From assembly GCA_036346255.1 (NCBI GenBank), contig CM070638.1:40176394-40240393 (forward strand): a stretch of DNA of 64,000 nt, given 5' to 3'. How positions within the stretch are numbered: position 1 is the first letter of the stretch; every line of letters starts with the position of its first letter. Below, in pieces: positions 57,401 through 64,000 of this stretch. The stretch comes from Ampelocalamus luodianensis. Taxonomy: Eukaryota; Streptophyta; Magnoliopsida; Poales; Poaceae. A model generated the notes under the pieces. The model searched no databases. It had not been told where the DNA came from and saw only the letters and a program-made list of their open reading frames with translations. Made by a program: the position numbers and the translations under genes.

Positions 57401-57674
57401 AAGACCTCTATCAGGATGGTGAGGATCTGGACGAATAGGCTACGTCCCCAAACGATTGCCTGTGGCAAGTCGTGTGGCCTACTACTACTACTTTTCCGCT
57501 GTGTTATCTCTTTTCTTTTTGGCCACAGGCCCTTTTTGTAATAAACTCAGAATTATTATTAATAAAGAGCGTGATATGATTTTGCTATCACTTTTTGTTG
57601 ACTGTGTACACTGGAAATCCTGGACTAGTGTATAAACACAGAGAATTCGGGATCCTTCGCTCCCGGGTTCGACA
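54494..57674 (+). mobile_element. E8: solo gypsy LTR inside E7 gag
   Basis: The 3181-bp segment starts TGTAACAGCCCAAATTTTG and ends CCCGGGTTCGACA. It is flanked by perfect GACAT copies (54489-54493 and 57675-57679). It carries CTCTGCAGAG (56985-56994) and CTATTCGAATAG (57001-57012) and has no internal gypsy sequence. Removing it together with one GACAT restores the gag reading frame exactly. It belongs to the same LTR family as E2. The 310-codon frame at 54852-55784 lies in its GC-rich part and is not supported as a gene. Confidence 0.9.
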
Positions 57675-57679
57675 GACAT

Positions 57680-57800
57680 GTCAACCATGTCATCGCCACA
57701 GAAGCCCAAGCCGCGTCAGGAGTAATGAGAGGTACGTTCTCTGTCTAATCCGAGTAGCTCGAATCTCGGGGTCGAGATTCCGTTTAAGGTGGGTAGGATT
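57680..57800 (+). pseudogene. E7 gag end and polypurine tract
   Basis: The gag frame resumes with VNHVIATEAQAASG and GTFSV and stops at 57746-57748, exactly where protease normally follows. The remaining 52 bases, with AATCTCGGGGTCGAGATTCC and then TTTAAGGTGGGTAGGATT, match the sequence that in complete relatives lies between the end of pol and the 3' LTR. All of pol is therefore absent in between. Confidence 0.8.
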
Positions 57801-58175
57801 TGTAGCGCCCCCTTCCCCCCTTCTTCGGGTCAACCCGCCGGACCCCACCTCCCTCTTCCCTCCCGTCAACCCCCCCTGCCCGGACCCCCCTCCTCGCATC
57901 GTCCCGTCGCGGCCGTCCTCGCCGCTGCGTGCATGCCACCGCCTGGCGCCCTCCCGCACGCCTCCCCGCCGCCATCATCACCTCCGTGCGCACGCGTGCG
58001 CCAGAGCCGCGCCACTCGCCGGACCCCCTTCTCCCGCTCCTCCGCCGGCTTTAAAGCCCCGCCCGGCACCTCCGTCCCCCCTCCCCCATTTTCCCTTCCC
58101 CCTCCCCAAGCAAGAACCGAGGAAGAAGAGGAACAAGAAGAAGAGAAGAAGAAGGGCTTACCTCGTCGCCGCCGC

Positions 58176-58210
<35 letters not shown>

Positions 58211-58986
58211 TCGTCGTCGCCGCCGATCGCCGCCGCCGCCATGGTGAGCTTCGCCGCGCGCTCGAGCCTCCGTTCCCCTCCGTTGACGTCTTGTTGCGCG
58301 CGCGAGCCCCTTCTCCCCCTCGGCCGCGCGCCCCCCCCGAGCCTTCCCTCTCCTCTCGGCCGCCATCGCGCCCCGCCGCGCCTCCATTTTCCTCCTCCCG
58401 TGCGCGCCGCCTTCTTCCCGCGCGCCATCCTTGTTAAGCCTTGCATGTATATTATTGCATTGCGTATTGGCTCGCGAGCACGGGAGTTGTGCTCATCCTC
58501 GCTCTCTCTCCCCCTAAAATCCTCAGAAGTAGGAAATCTTGGAAATTACGACTACTACGAGGATCCAGAAGTTGGAGGTTCAGGAGATGATGAAGCGTAG
58601 TGTAGTCTTTAGTTGTTCTAGTCTCGCCCCAGTCCAGTTGACTCCGTCGGTACTTGCGTGCATCCAATATTATCCAAGCCTTGGTTAATATCGGACGCAC
58701 ACGGGTTTCCCCAGTCGCTTGCCTGTGGAGAGATGTGCTCTCACCCCTTTTGCTTCCGTTGTCGCTTCCGCTTTTGTAATGTAATCAATTTGGCCTGTCT
58801 GGCCCGTATTGTAAAACTAGACCCGACGAGGTCTATGTAAACTTTGTTGTGCTAAATTAATGAATGGTATGGTTCTACGCCATGTATGAAAGGATTCAGC
58901 AATGTATCTGTGAGTGCTATCTACTGATCCAGGGAATAGCACAGTATTTTCACAGATGATTCAGATTAGAAAATCTGGGTCCGACA
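57801..58986 (+). repeat. E7 3' LTR, internally deleted
   Basis: It starts TGTAGCGCCCCC and ends GGGTCCGACA, like the 5' LTR, but it is 1186 rather than 2805 bp. The part equivalent to about 49845-51518 is missing. The junction CGCGCC/ATCCTTG at about 58425-58427 lies at a GCC shared by both sides. The palindrome pair falls in the deleted part. Confidence 0.88.
58162..58240 (+). repeat. GCC/GTC trinucleotide microsatellite
   Basis: A run of about 79 bases made of GCC, GTC and CGC triplets lies in the E7 3' LTR. The matching place in the 5' LTR (about 49622-49680) is shorter and less pure, so the run has changed since insertion. Confidence 0.75.
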
Positions 58987-59091
58987 CGGATGATATGTAG
59001 TAGTACCAAAAACTGCCTTCTACTTAATCAGCAGCTAATTAAGTGCAAAATGCAGTAGCAAGGTTGTCTAATTAAGTTCTCTTTTTTTAAG

Positions 59092-59465
59092 AAGAGAGAA
59101 TAACTGTATTAGTCATTAGTGGTGGAGGAAGGGAGCATGCTCTTTGCTATGCTTTGAACCGTTCCCCTTCTTGTGAGGCAGTTTTATGCTCCCCTGGTAA
59201 TGCTGGTATTGCTCAGTCCTGAGACGCTACCTGTATATCGGACTTAGATATCTCCAACAGTGATGCTGTTATATCGTTCTGCTGTAAGAAGGGAGTGGGA
59301 ATGGTTGTAGTGGGTCCTGAAGCTCCTCTTGTTGCGGGTCTTGCGAATGACCTTGTCAAAGCTGGGGTACCAACTTTTGGTCCTTCATCAGAGGCTGCAG
59401 CATTGGAAGGTTCAAAGGATTTTATGAAGAAGTTGTGTGATAAGTACAATATCCCGACAGCTAAG
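59092..59465 (+). pseudogene. PUR2: PUR2 pseudogene exon 2
   Basis: The acceptor is TCTTTTTTTAAG at 59091 and the donor is AAG/GTACTT at 59466. The exon encodes ERITVLVISGGGREHALCYA, then the segment with SPGNAGIAQS, a TGA at 59220-59222 where glycine is expected, DATCISDLDISNSDAVISFC, VGMVVVGPEAPLVAGLANDL and EGSKDFMKKLCDKYNIPTAK. This is the N-terminal GARS domain and the start of the ATP-grasp domain. The splice phase with exon 1 is consistent (G plus AA). Confidence 0.88.
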
Positions 59466-59958
59466 GTACTTTCGTTTACATTTGTGTTAAACCCTACTGT
59501 GTTTCTAGGACTATGGGGGCTTGTTTTGGCAAGATGCCTACATATGGTTGATGCTACCCTTGTTTAAGAAAAGATACATCATTGGCATAAGCATACATAT
59601 ATTTTCTTTGTGTTGATACAAGGTTGCTAACCATGCTCATCTTTATCTGAATTGATAATATGATATATTAGTTACAGACACCATAAGTAATCATCTGAGT
59701 TTCTTTGTGTACATCTCCGGCTTTTTGGCTGTACTATATTTTATTATCGTTCATAATTCTTAAAGTTTCCCTTGAGATAGATTACTTTCTGAAAATGAAG
59801 TCATCGTGTTGCTCCACAAAAGGGATAATGTAAAATGAGTGTACCCAAAAAACAGAGAAAAATATTGCCCCTTCATATGAACTAGTTATAATTTCAGATG
59901 TTAACAGGTTAACCATAATATGAAGTTAATATGAGTACTGATTTTTCACCTTTTGTAG

Positions 59959-60489
59959 TATCTCACATTCACAGATCCTGTGGAAGCTAAACAATACGTC
60001 AAGGATCAAGGAGCCCCTATTGTTGTTAAAGCTGATGGATTGGGTGCTGGAAAGGGCGTGGTCGTTGCTATGACTTTGGATGAGGCATTTGAAGCCATAG
60101 ATTCTATGTTAGTTCAAGGCTCATTTGGTTCTGCTGGTTCACGGGTTATCATTGAAGAATATCTAGAGGGTGAAGAAGCCTCTTTCTTTGCATTAGTGGA
60201 TGGTGAAAATGCTTTGCCTCTTGAATCGGCCCAGGATCACAAAAGAGTTGGTGATGGTGATGCTGGCCCAAATACTGGCGGTATGGGTGCATACTCCCCT
60301 GCACCAATAGTGACAGAAGAGCTTAAGCGCACAGTCATGGAAAGTATAATTATTCCCACTGTTAAAGGAATGGCAGCTGAAGGGTGCAAGTTTGTTGGTG
60401 TATTATATGCTGGGATTATGATTGAGAAGAAATCTGGGCTGCCTAAGCTTATTGAATACAATGTGTGATTTGGTGATCCAGAATGCCAG
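59959..60489 (+). pseudogene. PUR2: PUR2 pseudogene exon 3 (ATP-grasp)
   Basis: The acceptor TTTTGTAG precedes 59959 and the donor CAG/GTTAGT follows 60489. The exon encodes the ATP-grasp core, VVKADGLGAGKGVVVAMTLD with the nucleotide-binding glycines. The segments IIEEYLEGEEASFFALVDGE, DGDAGPNTGGMGAYSPAPIV and KFVGVLYAGIMIEKKSGLPK follow. The GARS signature R-F-G-D-P-E is read as EYNV, stop, FGDPECQ because the Arg codon is TGA (60466-60468). All 177 codons otherwise stay in frame. Confidence 0.9.
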
Positions 60490-61016
60490 GTTAGTGGTCG
60501 TCTATCTATGAATTGCAACTTCTAAGATACATTATATATGAGGAGAATTTATGTATATTTGCAACTTGCATCATTACAATTTGGATTTTGTGGTTTCTAT
60601 AATCAAAATATGGTCAAGACAATAGAATGCAACGAATTTGCATATCTTGTCTTCCCAACAGACCTTGTCCTCATACTGCAGTGTTGCCCCAGATGAAATT
60701 TGCCCCCTAGATCTGCCTCTAACAGTTCAATTTACCCTACTAGGAATCTAGTATTTTTCTTATCTTGCAATGGAGATGGTGAGTAGGTTACATTCCCGTA
60801 GTGCAACTAGAATGGTACATCTGTGTTGTATGCAATTGCACAGGAGTGTTAGTCTAGGTGATCACAGAATTTTTGTACAGGGAAAACAACAAAAGCAAGG
60901 TTGACAGAGAAATATCAGTGCCTTACTGCCTTCCCCTTTAAGATCAATCCATTTCCCCTTTAAGATCAATCCATTTTAGCCATTATACTGTTCCATTTTA
61001 GCCTTACTGCCTTCTG

Positions 61017-61389
61017 CTGTCTGCATGCAGAGGAGAATTGGGCAAGGTTTCGCTAACATGGTCGCCTGAAATGGCAATGGTGGTTGTGATGGCAAGCCAA
61101 GGATACCCTGGCTCTTATAAGAAGAGGACTGTAATAAAAAATATCGACAAGGTTGAGCAGGTTTCTCCAGCTGTTAAGATATTCCATGCTGTAACAGCTT
61201 TGGATGAAGCTGGCAACCTTGTAGCTGTTGGAGGCCGTGTTTCTTGGTGTCACTGCAAAGGGCAAGGACATTGAAGAAGCAAGGTCAAGAGCATACGATG
61301 CAGTAAAAGTTGTTGACTGGCCAGAAGGATTCTTCAGGCGAGTTATTGGTTGGAGGGCACTGAAAAACAAGCACATGGCTAACTACTGA
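61017..61389 (+). pseudogene. PUR2: PUR2 pseudogene exon 4 (C-terminal), 5'-truncated
   Basis: The reading picks up at LSACRGELGKVSLTWSPEMA and continues through MASQGYPGSYKKRTVIKNID and VSPAVKIFHAVTALDEAGNL to GGRV. One extra T at 61240-61243 then shifts the frame to GVTAKGKDIEEARSRAYDAV and VKVVDWPEGFFRR, ending MANY and TGA at 61387-61389. The residues that normally link FGDPE to LSAC are absent, and no acceptor suits the junction. An imperfect duplication of CCCCTTTAAGATCAATCCAT lies just upstream at about 60931-60975. Confidence 0.85.
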
Positions 61390-62878
61390 TGAAGTTATCC
61401 TAAAGCACCGGAACTACGGTGAGCTTGTAGTGTTAAGTGAAATAAAGAGGGAATAGTGTGACCATTACTGTTGCTATTGCGGAATGACAGACGTATAACT
61501 GGTGAAACAGTAGCATGCTCAAATTAAGCATCTTTTGAGCATGGTTTTGGTTAACTTTTTCACTGGTCTTGTATTTTTCACAAGGCAGCATATAAAGTGC
61601 AATCGCCTCTTGATGTGCAATATCAACTGTTCGAATGAACATTACCATCTGAACTCTGAGCAGCATTTCCTATCCTCAATTTTAGGACATCATTAAATAG
61701 ATATAAATTTTGTTCTGAGCTATTTATTACAAGGCAAATGACACGTTTGACAAAATACAAAACAGAGATGCACAGTAAGAATGCTAACAATGCCAACTTG
61801 ACAGTGACCATAAAGCTGTAGAAGGGATGTAAAAGATGAGAAAAATAGTTGATACAAAAATCCAGTACATGAGCTCTATCGGACAAGTCCCATCTCTATT
61901 GCCTATTGGGGGGTTTCTTCACAACAGTGCTCTGAGAGATGAACAGGATATTCTCTTCTTTTTTCGTAGCTTTATGCACCGTTATTTTTTCAACCCACAG
62001 ATTGGTGCAACGATTTTTTTTAATAAACCAATCCTGTGTGGTGAAATTACAAAAGAAATATCCAAAGTATTCAAGTATGCATCTTTACCTTGAGTCTTCT
62101 GGAATTTGCAGTTTCTACAACCTTTCATGATTAAAGCTACGTTTGATCAGTGAAATGGTTACTCCCATGAATTCTGGAGTTACTGGCACTGCGAGTCCTG
62201 AAAGAATGCATCATCGATTCATCATGGGAACTCTTCAAAATTTCTCTCTCGATGTTTTACCCTGGCTCTTTTATTTTGATAAAGTTGTGCAATTTAGCCC
62301 CTATCTGGGTGCTTTTGAGCTTTGGGAACTGGAATGTTTTCAAAGACTGTCAAGTACTTTTCTTTTTCTTTTCTTTTTTCTTACTTTACCTGAAACCAAA
62401 GTTCTAGTCAAGAATCTTCCAACAGATGATTACCACACCTCTTGGTGACAAAATTGGCTCAAATAATACAAAAGGCGAGAGCTACTAGTACTAGTAGTAC
62501 AGAATGAGCACAAACAAGAATTAGTGTAAAGGAGATGACAATGGATGGTGGCTGAAGATTACCAGGAGATTACAAAGGGCTAAAGCTATGATGGGACTAT
62601 TACATTGGACAGCACAAACCCCTAGATGATAGCATATGATCACACCCTATACACCTTTGATGATGGAGAAAAGAATTAGAAAAGAACATGAAAGAAACAA
62701 AATAAAGTTACAAAAGTTACATGTTATTGATCTTCCCCAGGTCTTGTCACTCACCACCACTGTCGGTCTACCAACAAACTGTAGAACGCTAGCTCCAATT
62801 AGTACCAGTACTGTAATTCAGTGCTTCATCTTGCTGAGGTTGTAACAATGGCAATTTGTGTTGCTGCTTTGCTTGCAC
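61390..62878. other. Intergenic DNA between convergent PUR2 and receptor kinase
   Basis: No recognised gene is present. The first part (to about 61660) is a plausible PUR2 3' untranslated region, with AATAAAG at 61441. The frame at 62143-62448 (101 codons) has no family similarity and normal AT-rich composition. The stretch 62460-62878 probably includes the 3' untranslated region of the minus-strand kinase. Confidence 0.4.
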
Positions 62879-63303
62879 TTAGGTCAACAGGTCCGGGAAC
62901 AGCTTGTAGCAGTTGGGCTCCTTCTCGGGGCTGCTCTCCTCCTCCTCCTGATCCGGAGCCAACGACGACGGCGACGGCTGGTTCGACGTGTGGCGGGGGA
63001 ACTCGGACAGCATCTGCACCACCTCCCTCATGGTCGGCCGCTCGACACTGTTCTCCTGGACGCACAGCATGGACACAAAGAAGAGGTGCGCCACCTCGTC
63101 CATGGGCACCGTGCTCAGCCGGCGGTCGACGATCCTAGACACACTCTCCCGCCGGCCGTCGGTGATCCGCCTCACCCACTGCACGATGTCCACCCCTTCC
63201 CCGAAGTCCCCCACCGGGCGCCGCCCTGTGATGAGCTCCAGGAGGACCACCCCGTAGCTGTAAACATCGCTCTTCTCGTCCACCCTCAGGGTGTACGCGT
63301 ACT
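62879..63303 (-). CDS. CLAVATA1/BAM-type LRR receptor kinase, last exon
   Basis: The minus-strand exon runs from an acceptor TTTACAG (63304 side) to TAA at 62879-62881 and encodes about 141 residues of a Ser/Thr kinase C-terminus. After the Glu of the A-P-E motif it shows YAYTLRVDEKSDVYSYGVVL (subdomain IX), LELITGRRPVGDFGEGVDIV, LFFVSMLCVQENSVERPTMR with the subdomain XI Arg, and EVVQMLSEFPRH. A Ser/Glu-rich tail ends YKLFPDLLT. The GDFGEGVDIVQWVR wording is that of CLV1/BAM receptor kinases, plasma-membrane receptors for CLE peptides in meristem control. The remaining exons lie beyond the right edge. No lesion is visible. Confidence 0.88.
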
Positions 63304-63469
63304 CTGTAAAATGAAATGCGCACAATTAGCTAAGCAAACTAAAACTACAATCAAATCGATGTTGAATGTGGAAGCAAATACAAGTGCTGTAAAATGAAAT
63401 GCGCACAATTAGCTAAGCAAACTAAAACTATAATCAAATCGATGTTGAATGTAGAAGCAAATCTAAGTG
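63304..63469. repeat. 83-bp tandem duplication at a splice acceptor
   Basis: Units 63304-63386 and 63387-63469 start CTGTAAAATGAAATGCGCAC and end AAGTG, and differ at only a few bases. On the minus strand each unit carries the same acceptor-like ATTTTACAG with its upstream sequence. The kinase intron therefore has two copies of the acceptor, and the one nearer the exon gives the frame used above. Confidence 0.85.
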
Positions 63470-64000
63470 TATCTTAGCCACGGGTTCAATTTATTTAAAC
63501 TAGCATGCAGGGACAGTGAGCTTGAGTTGATGATTTGAATAGTACAGAAACTGGCCAATGCTCCTATGCATCCAGGACAGGACCAAAGTGCCTACAACAT
63601 TCTGCAACAAATCCCAAGAGGAATGCCTACTACTGGTACACCCTTGTCAAATCCATTGGAATCTTTCCCATATATATATTTCTTTTACCAAGTTTGTCAA
63701 ATCCAAGGAAAATTCTTCACCTGGATCAAGAGATCATCCCTCCTCCCATATGCCTGCCTAGCTAATTAAGCTTTGTCTATGTAAAGCCCATGCCTGCCTG
63801 AGATCCTGGCACTAAGCCAAATCCCAAACATGAAAGGAACAACAACAAAAAAAAAACTATAAAAGTGCGTGACCGTAACAGTGGAGGCGCCAGTGCCGTT
63901 CAAAAGTAACAGCGTGCGCCGTGCCGTTCGATGGCTCTCGCTTCGGCGACGTAGCAGCATGCAGCAGCAGCGAGCCGCTTTGGCGAAGCCCCAGGAGGAG
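63470..64000. other. Probable kinase intron or upstream sequence, no exon recognised
   Basis: No kinase exon that would precede the last one (the D-F-G or catalytic-loop part) is visible on the minus strand, so the intron is longer than about 650 bp or continues past the edge. The GC-rich stretch 63880-64000 could be part of an exon, but its minus-strand translation shows no kinase motif. Confidence 0.3.

Larger units (their letters stand above)
49275..58986 (+). mobile_element. E7: gag-only gypsy element in PUR2 intron 1
   Basis: The element has LTRs at 49275-52079 and 57801-58986, a perfect duplication CGGAT (49270-49274 and 58987-58991), a tRNA-iMet type primer site (52084), gag, and a polypurine tract (57784-57800). 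It lacks protease, reverse transcriptase, RNase H and integrase: gag stops at 57746-57748 and 52 bp later the 3' LTR begins. Removing E7 leaves an intron of about 198 bp. It contains the solo LTR E8. It is non-autonomous and probably moved with enzymes of a related complete gypsy element (inference). Confidence 0.9.
48958..61389 (+). pseudogene. PUR2: GAR synthetase (PurD) pseudogene, four recognisable exons
   Basis: Phosphoribosylamine-glycine ligase joins phosphoribosylamine and glycine using ATP, the second step of de novo purine synthesis, in plastids of plants. Exons lie at 48958-49176, 59092-59465, 59959-60489 and 61017-61389. Together they cover a plastid-type N-terminus, the GGGREHA nucleotide-fold start, the ATP-grasp core and the C-terminal domain. 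Lesions are a frameshift in exon 1 near 49073-49078, TGA at 59220-59222 in place of Gly, and TGA at 60466-60468 in place of the Arg of RFGDPE. The start of exon 4 is also missing, and one T is extra at 61240-61243. Splice sites remain canonical and intron 1 is swollen by E7. A functional paralogue elsewhere is expected. Confidence 0.9.

Noticed and set aside
48958..61389. PUR2 as a working gene with sequencing errors
   Set aside because: Indels could be errors, but two substitution stops and a missing exon start cannot easily be. It is kept as a pseudogene pending read-level confirmation.
62143..62448. A 101-codon plus-strand frame between PUR2 and the kinase
   Set aside because: There is no family similarity, no visible exon or codon pattern, and it ends with intergenic-looking T-rich sequence.
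63304..63469. Repeat pair considered as a short CRISPR-like array
   Set aside because: There are only two directly adjacent 83-bp units with no spacers, in a plant intron. It is a tandem duplication.

Overview
The window is nuclear DNA of a plant, almost certainly a grass and most likely rice (Oryza) or a close relative. It shows nested Ty3/gypsy and Ty1/copia LTR retrotransposons with tRNA-iMet type primer sites, Tourist-like MITEs, GT-AG introns, and two plant gene fragments. No prokaryotic, organellar, tRNA, rRNA or CRISPR feature was seen. By the boundaries below about 84% of the window is transposon-derived. The element structures rest on matched LTR ends, target-site duplications (TSDs), primer-binding sites and protein motifs read directly from the sequence; family names are by recognition only.

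Left flank (1-8786). AT-rich sequence carries a Tourist-like MITE (1251-1588) and what looks like the 5' end of a minus-strand gene (about 2870-3130). A Ty1/copia RNase H remnant (3140-3899) follows, cut by a gypsy LTR (3900-5939) that still carries gag but no pol. The right end of that gypsy copy dissolves into unplaced debris.

Nested block (8787-43521). One old minus-strand Tat/RIRE2-like gypsy element (E1) spans 8792-43516, and its 5-bp duplication AGCTT lies 34.7 kb apart. Its 3' LTR was split by a gypsy LTR (E2, 9100-28562). E2 in turn holds a copia-like solo LTR (E3, 11346-14247, TSD GTGGG) and a complete 13.9-kb chromovirus (E4, 14573-28521, TSD AATTA). A further solo LTR (E5, 35950-39391) splits the E1 reverse transcriptase. 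E1 also carries an intron-containing antisense ORF of the putative gypsy-type transposon (PF04195-like) family.

Gene island (43522-64000). A plus-strand glycinamide ribonucleotide synthetase (PurD/PUR2) gene is recognisable in four exons between 48958 and 61389. It is broken by two nonsense codons, two frameshifts and a truncated exon. A small copia element (E6, 44294-48740, TSD CCGCC) sits in its 5' leader or promoter. A gag-only gypsy element (E7, 49275-58986, TSD CGGAT), itself holding a solo LTR (E8, 54494-57674, TSD GACAT), fills intron 1. Convergent to it, the last exon of a CLAVATA1/BAM-type LRR receptor kinase lies at 62879-63303 (minus), with an 83-bp tandem duplication that copies its splice acceptor.

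I found no new biochemical system. The most informative content is the reconstructable insertion order, the repeated loss of pol just after gag, a palindrome pair shared by the gypsy LTRs, the antisense ORF, and the decay of the purine-synthesis gene.
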